NCBI RefSeq assembly: GCF_014201875.1
Contig: NZ_JACHFL010000009.1
Location: 62,001 to 126,000, forward strand
Source: Deinococcus humi
Lineage (GTDB): Bacteria > Deinococcota > Deinococci > Deinococcales > Deinococcaceae
DNA length: 64,000 bases
Direction: 5' to 3'
Translations under genes and position numbers: made by a program
Part shown: positions 27,129 through 35,192 of the stretch, piece after piece
Numbering within the stretch: position 1 is the first letter of the stretch
How the letters are laid out: each line of letters opens with the position of its first letter
Notes under the pieces: generated by a model
Told to the model about the DNA's origin: nothing
The model's input: only the letters and a program-made list of their open reading frames with translations
Databases searched by the model: none

Positions 27129-28379
27129 ATGCCCAGACTTCCGGTCCATCTCCGTCTGTCTTTTCTCTGCGCCGCCCTGCTCGGCAGCGCCCATGCGGGC
27201 GGCAGCGAAACTCCCCTTGCTCGGGATGCCGCCACTACCTGGAACACTGTGCCGCTGGCCGCGCCCCCGGCCGAAGCTGGGCGCCCGCTGCGCGAACTGC
27301 AACTGGCCGCCGCTGCGGACGGCTCGCTGGTGCTGGCCCTGCTCAATGACGCCGGGCAGGCCGACAGCGGCAAGGGCATGTACGAATCGCGAAAGGTGCG
27401 GGTGTGGCGCAGTGCAGGAAACAGCTGGGAGCTGTTGCGCGGCGGCCTGCCCGGCGGCGTACTGAACTACGACGTGCCCCGCCCGGCTTCCAATCTTGAT
27501 CTGGCACTGGACGAGGCGGGCACGCCGATCATGGTCTGGAACGAGAATTACGGCGACAACGACGTGGTGGTCTTCCGCGCTTACAAAGACGGCGCGTGGA
27601 CGGACTGGCACCCGCGCTATCTGGGCGACGATCTCCCGTACGCCGCCCGCACCCGCTCGGTGGTGGCCCAGAACGGCGAGGCGGTTCTCGCCTGGGGCGA
27701 GTCCCTGCGCAACCCCTACGGCAGCCGCCTGACCGTACGCCACTGGGACGCGGAGGCCAGAACCTGGACGCGCAGCCCGGCCTTCAATGAGATCAGCGTC
27801 TTCTCGCGCACGCCCGCGCTGGCGCTGAACGCGGCGGGGCAGCCCATCGTGGCGTGGCTGCAGGGCGAGGTGCTGGCGAGCAACGTCCTCGTCAAACGCT
27901 GGACCGGCACCGCCTGGGTAGCGCTGGGTGGCAGCCTGAACCGCACCCCGGACCGCTATCTGGCCTCCACCCGCCTGAAACTGGACGCGCAGGGGCAGCC
28001 GACGGTGGCGTGGCTGGAGGACCTGAACGGCAGCGACGCGCTGTACGCCTCGCGCTGGAACGGGCAGACATGGCAGGCGCTGGGCGGTGCCCTCAGCCCC
28101 CATTCGGCCAGTGCACCGGCCCTGGCGCTGGACCGTGGCGGGCAGCCGGTCCTGGCCTGGGTGGAGGAGCGCTCCGGCATCGGTCAGATTCATCTGGCCC
28201 GCTGGACGGCCAGCGGCTGGCAGGACTCGGGGGTCATGAATCTGGACCCCCGCCGCGACGCCCGGTCACCCAGTCTGGCCGTGCTGCCGGGCGGCGAGAT
28301 CATGCTGGGCTGGCGCGAGGACGTGAACGGTGTGTACGGGGCGCAACTGCGCCGGCTGGGAGGGCAGATGGCGCCCTGA
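27129..28379 (+). CDS. Secreted repeat protein, probable beta-propeller
   Basis: The protein has 416 residues. The ATG at 27129 is preceded by a perfect AGGAGG (27117-27122, 6 nt spacing), unlike most genes here. The signal peptide is LSFLCAALLGSAHAGG. The mature part repeats a unit of about 45-50 residues (PALALNAAGQPIVAWLQGE; LKLDAQGQPTVAWLED; PALALDRGGQPVLAWVEE), each followed by a RWTG.TW.ALGG strand, suggesting a six- or seven-blade propeller. No catalytic motif is seen. Its expression is probably controlled by the divergent LysR regulator. Confidence 0.75.
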   Translation: MPRLPVHLRLSFLCAALLGSAHAGGSETPLARDAATTWNTVPLAAPPAEAGRPLRELQLAAAADGSLVLALLNDAGQADSGKGMYESRKVRVWRSAGNSWELLRGGLPGGVLNYDVPRPASNLDLALDEAGTPIMVWNENYGDNDVVVFRAYKDGAWTDWHPRYLGDDLPYAARTRSVVAQNGEAVLAWGESLRNPYGSRLTVRHWDAEARTWTRSPAFNEISVFSRTPALALNAAGQPIVAWLQGEVLASNVLVKRWTGTAWVALGGSLNRTPDRYLASTRLKLDAQGQPTVAWLEDLNGSDALYASRWNGQTWQALGGALSPHSASAPALALDRGGQPVLAWVEERSGIGQIHLARWTASGWQDSGVMNLDPRRDARSPSLAVLPGGEIMLGWREDVNGVYGAQLRRLGGQMAP

Positions 28380-28382
28380 GGC

Positions 28383-29552
28383 CTACTTGGTGTTCAGAAA
28401 ATCCAGGATTGCCCGCGCCAGCCCCTGCGCGATCTTCTCGCGGTAGGCGGGGGTCGCCAGCCGCGGCCCCTCAGTTGGGCTGCTGCCGAAACCGATCTCG
28501 GTCAGGATGGCGGGGGTGGTGGGGTTGCGGATCACGTAGAAGGCGTCGGTCTGCACGCCCCGGTTGACGGCCCCGGTGTACTGCACCAGCCGCGCCTGCA
28601 CCTTCTGAGCCAGTTGCCGCGAGAACGACAGCTTGGCCTGCGCCACGATGTCACCCAGCAGGCCCTGGGCGCTGTTGGCAGCCTTGCGGGTCAGCTCCTG
28701 ACCCACGCTGCCGCCGCCGTTTTCCTGCACGGCGCGGCTGCGGTCGCTGCCCGCCAGCGGCTGCCCGAAGTAATACGTTTCGATGCCCTGAGCCGATGCC
28801 CCGCCCGCGTTGACGTGGATGCTGATGTACGCGCTGACCTTGCCGGTGGTGGCCAGCCGCGAGCGGGCGTCCAGATCGGTGCGCTTGTCGGCGCTGAGAT
28901 CGCGGTCCGCCGTCCGGACCATCACCACGTCGACGCCGTGCTTGAGCAGTTCGGCGCGGGTGCGCAGGGCCACGTCCAGCGTTACATCCTTTTCCCGGAG
29001 CCACTGGCTGGTCATGCCTGGATCGACGCCGCCGTGCCCGGCGTCCAGCACCACGCGGGGGCGGGTCACCGTGGCCGCTACTGTGGTGGCGGCGGCCACC
29101 GGAGCCGTGACTGGCCGGGACGCCAGCGCAGCGGCGGAAGTGGGCACGTCGATCACCAGCCGGGCCGCCGCCGCGCCGCTTCTGGGCAAGACGCTGACCT
29201 TAGTCCGGGCCGCGCTGCCGTCTCCTGCCAGCGTCACGGTGACCGTTGCGCCCGACACCGCGTAGGCCGTGACGCCCTCCGCCTTCAGCGCCCCCTGCTC
29301 GGCCTTGAGCTTGACATCCAGCTTGACGCTCACGCTGCGGCCCGCCGCCGTGACCCTGGAGGCGCTGTTGCCCGGCAAATCGAAGACCAGCCGCGTGAAG
29401 CCGTCATGGGCGCCCACGCGCGGAGCCGCGGCGGCGAGGGAAAGAAGGGTCAGTGTCCACAGCAGGCCCGCAAAACGAAGCAGTGAACGGAAGGAAAACG
29501 CAGCGCCCCGGGGTGCAGGGCACAGAACAGACAGAGGAGATGAAGCGATCAC
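28383..29552 (-). CDS. N-acetylmuramoyl-L-alanine amidase with AMIN domain (AmiC-like)
   Basis: Exported zinc amidase, 389 residues from GTG 29552, which sits 8 nt after a TAGACT hexamer. The signal/membrane segment is LLWTLTLLSLAAA. An AMIN-like domain follows (DGFTRLVFDLPGNSASRVTA), then Amidase_3 with VVLDAGHGGVDPG, the zinc glutamate region LREKDV, SIHVNAG, and the catalytic glutamate in LTEIGFGSSPTEG. It cleaves stem peptides from peptidoglycan in cell separation. The open frame to 29600 overlaps the promoter. It converges on the propeller gene, three bases apart. Confidence 0.88.
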   Translation of the reverse strand: MIASSPLSVLCPAPRGAAFSFRSLLRFAGLLWTLTLLSLAAAAPRVGAHDGFTRLVFDLPGNSASRVTAAGRSVSVKLDVKLKAEQGALKAEGVTAYAVSGATVTVTLAGDGSAARTKVSVLPRSGAAAARLVIDVPTSAAALASRPVTAPVAAATTVAATVTRPRVVLDAGHGGVDPGMTSQWLREKDVTLDVALRTRAELLKHGVDVVMVRTADRDLSADKRTDLDARSRLATTGKVSAYISIHVNAGGASAQGIETYYFGQPLAGSDRSRAVQENGGGSVGQELTRKAANSAQGLLGDIVAQAKLSFSRQLAQKVQARLVQYTGAVNRGVQTDAFYVIRNPTTPAILTEIGFGSSPTEGPRLATPAYREKIAQGLARAILDFLNTK

Positions 29553-29560
29553 TACTCCGG

Positions 29561-29566
29561 AGTCTA
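29561..29566 (-). promoter_or_regulatory. -10 hexamer TAGACT
   Basis: It ends 8 nt before the GTG at 29552 of the amidase gene. Confidence 0.5.
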
Positions 29567-29679
29567 ACGCCCCCATCGTCAGGGCCGGTTGAAAGGCCAT
29601 GAGAGCGCCGCCGGGAAGGGGAAGGCGACTCCTGAATCAGGTCTGACTGGCCCCCTCACGCCGCTCAGGCGGGGGCGGG

Positions 29680-29685
29680 TACGGT
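29680..29685 (+). promoter_or_regulatory. -10 hexamer TACGGT
   Basis: It ends 6 nt before the ATG at 29692 of the LptA/OstA-like gene. Confidence 0.55.
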
Positions 29686-29691
29686 GAGAGC

Positions 29692-30348
29692 ATGAAACTG
29701 TCCTTCTCCTCTTTCCTGGCCGCCGCAACGCTGGGCCTGCTCACCCTCAGTCCGTTCACGGGCGGCCAGGCGGTCACCTTCGGCGGCCTGAACGTCACGC
29801 CGCGTGGCCCGCAGAACCTGAATCTGGACACCGGCATCACCGAACTGCCCCAGGGCGGCACGGCCACCGATAACAAGGGCGGCCTGAAACTGGTGGCCGG
29901 GGCAATGACCCTGAATCCCGGCAAGACCCTGACCGCCCAGAACGCCGTCCTGACCACCAAGCAGGGCGGCACGCTGCGGGCCGCCCAGGTGATCTATGAC
30001 CTCAAGTCCTCCACTGTGACCGCGACGGGAAGCGTGACGTACAACGACGCCCGCTTCAAGAACCTCAGCGCCCCAAGCGTGATCCTGAATGTGGGCAGCG
30101 CGTTCGTGACCGCCCTGGGCGGTGTCAAGGCAGACCGACCGGCCCTGAATGGCGCAGCACTGGTCTTCGACCTGAACACCATGCAGGCGGTCTTGACCGG
30201 ACCCTACAGCGCAAAGCAGGGCACTCTGAACGCCTCGGCGGACGCGGCGGGCCGCCTGCTGCTGGTCTTCGGCGGGAATCAGGTGGTGCGTTCGTCGACC
30301 AGCCCGGACGCCGCGACGCTGGGGCGCTTTACCCCGTACTTGAAATAA
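29692..30348 (+). CDS. Exported LptA/OstA-like beta-jellyroll protein
   Basis: The protein has 218 residues with a signal peptide (MKLSFSSFLAAATLGLLTLS). The repeating strand pattern (LRAAQVIYDLKSSTVTATGS, VTYNDARFKNLSAPSVIL, VTALGGVKADRPALNGAALV) is that of the OstA/LptA fold, where strands end in A.GnV turns. In Gram-negatives LptA bridges LPS across the periplasm. Deinococcus lacks conventional LPS, so the ligand here would be something else, and the family call itself rests on pattern only. It is divergent from the AMIN amidase gene. Confidence 0.55.
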   Translation: MKLSFSSFLAAATLGLLTLSPFTGGQAVTFGGLNVTPRGPQNLNLDTGITELPQGGTATDNKGGLKLVAGAMTLNPGKTLTAQNAVLTTKQGGTLRAAQVIYDLKSSTVTATGSVTYNDARFKNLSAPSVILNVGSAFVTALGGVKADRPALNGAALVFDLNTMQAVLTGPYSAKQGTLNASADAAGRLLLVFGGNQVVRSSTSPDAATLGRFTPYLK

Positions 30349-30381
30349 AACAGGCACGGTGAGGGCAGCTCCCGCGCGCGG

Positions 30382-30849
30382 CTAGGCGTTCGGCTTGAGG
30401 AGATGCCCCAGACAATGCCCGTAACTCACGCCCTGGCGCGCGTCGGCCACCAGATCGGCCACGCTGAACTCCTGCAACACGCCCAGCATCGCGTCGCGCA
30501 TGCGGGTGTAGACCGTGGCGCGGACATGGCATCTGGACTCCTCCGGGCAGGATTCGTGCCAGTTGAGACTGATGCAGCTCAGGGGCGCGACCGGGCCGTC
30601 GATGGCGCGGACCACCTCGCACAGGCTGATCAGCCCGGCCTTGCGGGCCAGCGCGTAGCCGCCGCCGATGCCCTTCTTGCTTTTCACCACGCCCTTGTTG
30701 CTCAGCGCCGCCAGGATGCGCACCAGATACGGACGGTGGACCCCGGTGGCCTCGCTGATCTCCTCGCTGGACACCCAGCGCGCGGCGTCCTGTGTCCCCA
30801 GAAAACCCAGGGCCTGAAAGGCATACACGTCGGTGGCCGAAAGCCGCAT
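30382..30849 (-). CDS. Rrf2-family transcriptional regulator
   Basis: The protein has 155 residues. An N-terminal winged helix ([32 protein letters not shown]) is followed by cysteines in the Fe-S region spaced C-x8-C-x5-C (about residues 92-107: [16 protein letters not shown]) and a fourth Cys near the C terminus. IscR and NsrR use other spacings, so cluster type and signal cannot be assigned. It has its own promoter 50 bp after the DUF1028 gene stop. Confidence 0.85.
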   Translation of the reverse strand: MRLSATDVYAFQALGFLGTQDAARWVSSEEISEATGVHRPYLVRILAALSNKGVVKSKKGIGGGYALARKAGLISLCEVVRAIDGPVAPLSCISLNWHESCPEESRCHVRATVYTRMRDAMLGVLQEFSVADLVADARQGVSYGHCLGHLLKPNA

Positions 30850-30856
30850 AGGAAGG

Positions 30857-30862
30857 AGTCTA
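30857..30862 (-). promoter_or_regulatory. -10 hexamer TAGACT
   Basis: It ends 7 nt before the ATG at 30849 of the Rrf2-family gene. Confidence 0.55.
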
Positions 30863-30900
30863 GAGCAGATGAGAGCGGGGCAGCCTCCATGCCCTCTCTT

Positions 30901-31755
30901 TTACTCCCCGTACTGCTTGCGCAGGTACGCCAGCGCCACCGGATCGAACCCGCCGCCGGCCACCCAGCGCTCCTCCAGATTCTCGGTGCCGTACAGCGCC
31001 CAGGCGGCGGCCTCGGTATCGGCATCCCAGAGGCCAGCGGGCAATGAGACGGCGTGGCCCTGGCGGATCAGCAGCGCGCGCAGCCAGTTCAACTCCCCCT
31101 CGGTCAACTCGCGCGTCTCCGTGGGCCTGCCGAACAGCAGATCGAACATGTCCAGCAGCCGCTCCAGCTCGGCGCACGGATCGGTATGATCGTCGGCGCG
31201 CAGGTTGACCCAGTCGTCGGTCAGGCCGCCGTAGCCCCGGCCCGGCCCGGCGCACAGCAGCGCGGCGGACTGGCGGCCTCGCTTGTCGCCGCCCGCGCTG
31301 TCGCCAGCCCGCAGGGCGGCCAGCAGGCGACGCGGCAACGGTTGACCCTCCGCCGCGGTCCAGCCTGCATGCATCGCCTCCACGACTTCCGGCCCGGTCA
31401 GAATATTGCCCTGGATCGCCACGTCCGCTCCCGCGACGCCGCCCGCCCAGGCGTGGCAGTCGGGGCCAGTAAAGGTCACACTTCGCCCGTCCGCGCCCAC
31501 GATGCCGAACTGGCGATGGGCGATGCCCGGGTCCTCGGCCTTGAAGCGGGCGCCCACCTCCTGCGGCGACAGGCCCTCCGAGAGCAATCGCAAGCCATCG
31601 GGGCCGAAGTTGGGATTGACGTAGCTCTGGGTGGCCACCGCGCCCACGCCCGCCCGCACGAAGGGGACGAGCGCGCCCACCGCCAGAAATTTGCTGGCCA
31701 CCGCCACTCCCAGATCGCCCGTTGCCGCGTCGCGCCCCACGATGGAAAAGGTCAT
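30901..31755 (-). CDS. DUF1028-family protein (Ntn-hydrolase-like)
   Basis: The protein has 284 residues. The family opening is exact: [20 protein letters not shown] (1-20), [20 protein letters not shown] and [12 protein letters not shown]. The core with [19 protein letters not shown] belongs to the same family. DUF1028 proteins have an Ntn-like fold; substrates are uncertain. It shares a symmetric 20-bp promoter region with the divergent DUF849 gene, only 32 bp between start codons. Confidence 0.85.
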   Translation of the reverse strand: MTFSIVGRDAATGDLGVAVASKFLAVGALVPFVRAGVGAVATQSYVNPNFGPDGLRLLSEGLSPQEVGARFKAEDPGIAHRQFGIVGADGRSVTFTGPDCHAWAGGVAGADVAIQGNILTGPEVVEAMHAGWTAAEGQPLPRRLLAALRAGDSAGGDKRGRQSAALLCAGPGRGYGGLTDDWVNLRADDHTDPCAELERLLDMFDLLFGRPTETRELTEGELNWLRALLIRQGHAVSLPAGLWDADTEAAAWALYGTENLEERWVAGGGFDPVALAYLRKQYGE

Positions 31756-31761
31756 GCCCAG

Positions 31762-31781
31762 AGGCTAGCAAGCGGTAGCCT
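31762..31781. promoter_or_regulatory. Symmetric bidirectional promoter (two facing -10 elements)
   Basis: AGGCTA (31762-31767, read on the minus strand as TAGCCT) and TAGCCT (31776-31781) form a perfect 6-bp inverted repeat with an 8-bp spacer. Each ends exactly 6 nt before the ATG of its gene (31755 minus, 31788 plus). The two polymerase footprints must overlap. Confidence 0.7.
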
Positions 31782-31787
31782 GTCCGC

Positions 31788-32504
31788 ATGCTCATTGCGG
31801 CCCTGAACGGCAACCGAAGCCCCAACGAACACCCGGAGGTTCCCGTGACCCCCCAGCAGCTCGCGGCAGCGGCGCGCGAGGCGGTGGAGGCTGGGGCGGA
31901 CGCCCTGCACGTTCACCCCAGAAATGCGGCGGGGGTGGAAAGCCTGGAGGACGCGGATGTGGCAGGGGCGCTGGCAGCGGTACGCGAGGCCTGTCCAGGC
32001 GTCCCCGTGGGTGTGTCCAGCGGCTGGTGGATCCTGCCGGACGCCGGGGCGAGGCTGGCCGCCGTGCGCGCCTGGACCGCGCGGCCCGATTTCGTCTCCG
32101 TCAATTGGCACGAGGAGGGGGCGGCTGAACTGGCCGCAGCGCTGCTGGACCGTGGGATTGGCGTGGAGGCCGGCCTGTGGACGGCAGACGCAGTCAGGGC
32201 ATTCCTGACGTGGTCCCGGCGCGACGAGGTGCTGCGCGTGTTGCTGGAACTACCCGATCAGCCGATCAGGAACTACAAGGCCGAACTGCAGGAGATGTTT
32301 GGCCTGCTGGAGGCCTCGGATCTGGACAGGCAAGTCGTGCTGCATGGCCTGGGCGAGAGCGCCTGGCCGCTGCTGCGCGAGGCGGCGCGGCGCGGGCTGG
32401 GTGCCCGCATCGGCCTGGAAGACACCCTGCTGCTGCCCGGCGACTTCGATACCGCTGGCGACAATGGGGAGCTGGTCCGGGTAGCCCGCGAAATGCTGAG
32501 GTAA
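31788..32504 (+). CDS. DUF849/BKACE-family (3-keto-5-aminohexanoate cleavage-like) enzyme
   Basis: TIM-barrel zinc enzyme, 238 residues, shorter than typical BKACE (about 275-310). Seen are the opening LIAALNGNRSPNEHPEVPVT (with the family's N-G-N-R), the metal-binding LHVHPRNAAG (about 40-49), FVSVNWHEEG (about 103) and ARIGLEDTLLLPG near the C terminus. Family members condense acetyl-CoA with beta-keto acids; substrate unknown. It is paired head-to-head with a DUF1028 gene. Confidence 0.8.
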   Translation: MLIAALNGNRSPNEHPEVPVTPQQLAAAAREAVEAGADALHVHPRNAAGVESLEDADVAGALAAVREACPGVPVGVSSGWWILPDAGARLAAVRAWTARPDFVSVNWHEEGAAELAAALLDRGIGVEAGLWTADAVRAFLTWSRRDEVLRVLLELPDQPIRNYKAELQEMFGLLEASDLDRQVVLHGLGESAWPLLREAARRGLGARIGLEDTLLLPGDFDTAGDNGELVRVAREMLR

Positions 32505-32666
32505 GGGGGCCTAGCCGTCCGCAGGGCCTGACAGCCACCAGCGCTTCCCTTTTTCCGGCTCTTGAAAGCACCCATTTCCCACTTCAGCTCCGCTTGAATG
32601 CCCAGGTGTTCCCAGCGCCGTTCAAACAGAGCCCGTTTTAGACCTCCTTCCCACCTCCACAAGTGT

Positions 32667-32672
32667 TAGCCT
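32667..32672 (+). promoter_or_regulatory. -10 hexamer TAGCCT
   Basis: It ends 8 nt before the ATG at 32681 of pyrF. The 176-bp region upstream, back to the DUF849 gene, holds nothing else I can support. Confidence 0.5.
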
Positions 32673-32680
32673 CGCGCACG

Positions 32681-33505
32681 ATGCTCACCTTCGCCCAAGC
32701 CGTGACCGAGCGCACCCTTCGCCTGAACACTCGCCTGTGCGTGGGCCTGGATCCGCGCCGGGACGCCTACCGCGACGCCGCACACCTCAGGAGCCATACG
32801 CTGGAGGTGCTGGAGGCCTGCGCGCCTCTCGCCGCCTGCGTCAAGCCGCAGTTTGCCTTTTACGAGGCGCTGGGGGTGGAGGGCATGACCATTCTGGAGG
32901 AGGTCTGCGCCGCCGCCCGCACGCTGGGCCTGCCCGTTTTGCTGGACGCCAAGCGCGGCGACATCGGCAGCACGGCGCAGGCCTATGCGCAGGCGTGGCT
33001 GAGCGGGCGACACGCGGGCGCGGCGCTGACGGTCAATCCCTTCCTGGGCTTCGAGACGCTGACCCCCTTCGTGGACACGGCCCGCGAGACCGGCGGAGCG
33101 GTGTTCGTCCTGGTGAAAACCAGCAATCCCGGTCAGGTCGACTTGCAGGGCAGCGGCGTCAGCGAGCGGGTGGCGGTGGAGATCAAGCGCCTGAATGCCC
33201 AGGACTCAGACCTGCAGGCGCAGGAAGGCCCCTACGGCACGGTAGGCGCGGTGGTGGGCGCAACGCATGCGGCGGACCTCGCCACCTTCCGGGCGCTGAT
33301 GCCGCGCTCGCTGCTGCTGCTGCCCGGTCTGGGCGCACAGGGGGGGGCCGCCGCCGACTTGAAAGGGGCCTTTCACGAGGGCGGTACGGGCGCCCTTGCC
33401 AGCGCCAGCCGGGGCGTGCAATACGCGGACGGCCTGAGCGTGAAGGCCAGCGTGGCGGCAGCGCGGAGCTTCAGGGACGAGCTGAACGGGGTACTGGGGG
33501 GATAA
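32681..33505 (+). CDS. pyrF: Orotidine 5'-phosphate decarboxylase PyrF (type 2)
   Basis: The protein has 274 residues, the longer type 2 subfamily. Last step of UMP synthesis. Seen are RLCVGLDPR (about 18-26), [13 protein letters not shown], the catalytic D-x-K-x-x-D-I motif in [13 protein letters not shown] (about 86-98), [13 protein letters not shown] and [13 protein letters not shown]. The ATG at 32681 is preferred to the in-frame GTG at 32663, which overlaps the -10 hexamer. No other pyr gene is in the window. Confidence 0.94.
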   Translation: MLTFAQAVTERTLRLNTRLCVGLDPRRDAYRDAAHLRSHTLEVLEACAPLAACVKPQFAFYEALGVEGMTILEEVCAAARTLGLPVLLDAKRGDIGSTAQAYAQAWLSGRHAGAALTVNPFLGFETLTPFVDTARETGGAVFVLVKTSNPGQVDLQGSGVSERVAVEIKRLNAQDSDLQAQEGPYGTVGAVVGATHAADLATFRALMPRSLLLLPGLGAQGGAAADLKGAFHEGGTGALASASRGVQYADGLSVKASVAAARSFRDELNGVLGG

Positions 33506-33510
33506 CGACC

Positions 33511-33551
33511 TGACCGTCCCACCGCCAGGAGACTGGGCGGTGGAACGGTCA
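33511..33551. terminator. Hairpin terminator between convergent pyrF and aminotransferase genes
   Basis: A 16-bp stem (33511-33526 with 33536-33551) has one mismatch and a 9-nt loop. Only a short T-run follows on the plus strand (GACTTTGG), so it may work weakly or in both directions. Confidence 0.65.
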
Positions 33552-33566
33552 GACTTTGGACCTTCT

Positions 33567-34769
33567 CTAGATCCCGGCCAGCAGACGCTCCACATCGTCC
33601 AGCGTCGTGTAGTGCGCAGTGCTGACGCGCACGATGCCTTCGGGATACAGACCCAGATCCTTGAGCGGCTGCACGGCGTAGAAGTGTCCTGCGGCCACGT
33701 CCACCCCAATGGCGGTCAGCCGAGCAGCGGACTGCTCCGGCGTCTCGCCGTCCACGCGGAAGGCCGCCGTCCCCACGCGGCCGGTCATGTCCTGAGGCCC
33801 GTAGAGGGTGACGTTGTCCATCGCGGCCAGCCCGGAAATCAGGCGCTCGGCCACCGGCTTCTCCAGTTCGGCAATCCGGGCATAGGCGGACACCAGCGCG
33901 GCCCGCGTCAGTTCCCCGGAGTCGCCCAGCTCACGCAGGTAATCCAGCGTGCCCAGCCAGCCGGCCAGCAGTTCGAATTGCGGCGTGCCGTGCTCGATGC
34001 CCGTGATGTCGCCGTCCGGGACGAAACTCAGCTTGGGCCACGGCAGATGCGGGCGGTGTTCAGGGCTGATCCACAGCGCTCCCAGGTGTGGGCCGAACAC
34101 CTTGTAGGGGCTGAACATCACGAAATCCGCGCCCCAGGCCTCCACGTCCGGCAGCGTGTGCGGCGCGGCGTGAACGGCGTCCACAACCGTCCAGCCACCT
34201 GCCGCCCGCACCTGGGCCGTGACGGCGGGAATGTCCACGGCGACGCCTAGCGCGTTGCTGGTCGCCGTGACCGACACCAGACGGGTCCGGTCCGAGAGCA
34301 ACCCTGCCAGATCGTCGGCGTGCAGGTACATCTCGGGTTTGCGGGCGTGCCAGACCTTGACCGTCACGCCCACGCGTTCCAGCTCGCGCCACGGGCTGGC
34401 GTTGGCCTCGTGTTCCAGGCCCGACACGATCACCTCGTCCCCCGGCCCCCACATGCGGGCGAAGGCGGCGGACAGGCGGAAGGCCAGGGCCGTGGCACTC
34501 TGCGCCAGGGCCACGTCTTGCGGCTGGGCATTCAGGAACAGGGCGGTGGCCGCGCGGGCACGGTGCTTGAGGGCCAGGATATCGGCCCCCGGCTGGTGCC
34601 CCGGCATGGCGTTCGTCGCGCCGTAGCGCATCAGGTGTGCGGTGATGGCCTCGATGGCGCGCAGGGGCAGCAAGCCGCCCGCCGCATTGTCTAGGTAGGC
34701 CCGGCCCGCCAGGAGCGGGGGAAACTGTTCACGGAGACGGGGGGCCAGGGCCGGTGTCGCAGTGGTCAT
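33567..34769 (-). CDS. Class V aminotransferase, cysteine-desulfurase-like
   Basis: PLP enzyme of 400 residues from the ATG at 34769. Seen are YLDNAAGGLLP (about 25), VSGLEHEANASPW (about 113), SVTATSNALGVAVDI, VVDAVHAAPHTLPDV (PLP-ring Asp) and the Schiff-base Lys in MFSPYKVFGPHLGAL (about 222). The usual GCxSG-type catalytic loop of true cysteine desulfurases is not evident, so desulfurase activity is uncertain. It is a single gene with its own promoter. Confidence 0.82.
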   Translation of the reverse strand: MTTATPALAPRLREQFPPLLAGRAYLDNAAGGLLPLRAIEAITAHLMRYGATNAMPGHQPGADILALKHRARAATALFLNAQPQDVALAQSATALAFRLSAAFARMWGPGDEVIVSGLEHEANASPWRELERVGVTVKVWHARKPEMYLHADDLAGLLSDRTRLVSVTATSNALGVAVDIPAVTAQVRAAGGWTVVDAVHAAPHTLPDVEAWGADFVMFSPYKVFGPHLGALWISPEHRPHLPWPKLSFVPDGDITGIEHGTPQFELLAGWLGTLDYLRELGDSGELTRAALVSAYARIAELEKPVAERLISGLAAMDNVTLYGPQDMTGRVGTAAFRVDGETPEQSAARLTAIGVDVAAGHFYAVQPLKDLGLYPEGIVRVSTAHYTTLDDVERLLAGI

Positions 34770-34775
34770 GCCCAG

Positions 34776-34781
34776 AGTGTA
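34776..34781 (-). promoter_or_regulatory. -10 hexamer TACACT
   Basis: It ends 6 nt before the ATG at 34769 of the class V aminotransferase gene. Confidence 0.6.
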
Positions 34782-34872
34782 GGCCCACCTGGGGTACTCA
34801 GCCCCTGCACGCGCCGCTTTAACCTCCAGTTGTTCACTCTTTGGTGTGATGCGCCCTCTCATGCGCTCCCCC

Positions 34873-34878
34873 TATCTT
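34873..34878 (+). promoter_or_regulatory. -10 hexamer TATCTT
   Basis: It ends 6 nt before the ATG at 34885 of the small membrane protein gene heading the PBP operon. Confidence 0.55.
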
Positions 34879-34884
34879 TTACGA

Positions 34885-35187
34885 ATGAGTTTCGTCCGCA
34901 AACCTCGCCCCTATTCTTCGGGGCTGCCGTCGGTGGGGCTCCCAGGTGGGGCGCGGGAGGGGTCGCGGCCGGACAGAATCCGGACAGAGCCGGCCAGAAA
35001 AAAACCAGGGCCACGTTACGTGCGCGGTCCCCGTCCGGCCATGAGCTGGGCCGGGGCGGTCACGGGACTGGCGGTGCTGGGCACGGCGTTGGTGATTCTG
35101 GTGGGCGCTTCGGGGCTGTGGAACAGCGTGGCGCGGGACTGGCAGTTCCGCTCGGCGGCGGCGGGCGTGACCGACGTGGCCCGCTGA
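34885..35187 (+). CDS. Small single-pass membrane protein upstream of class A PBP
   Basis: The protein has 100 residues from the ATG fixed by the TATCTT hexamer. The N-terminal about 60 residues are basic and Pro/Gly/Arg-rich (RPDRIRTEPARKKPGPRYVR). One membrane helix follows (WAGAVTGLAVLGTALVILVG, about 63-82) and then a short exterior tail (LWNSVARDWQFRSAAAGVTD). It ends 5 nt before the PBP start, so the pair is co-transcribed. It looks like a divisome or PBP accessory subunit, but I recognise no family. Confidence 0.6.
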   Translation: MSFVRKPRPYSSGLPSVGLPGGAREGSRPDRIRTEPARKKPGPRYVRGPRPAMSWAGAVTGLAVLGTALVILVGASGLWNSVARDWQFRSAAAGVTDVAR

Positions 35188-35192
35188 GGCTG

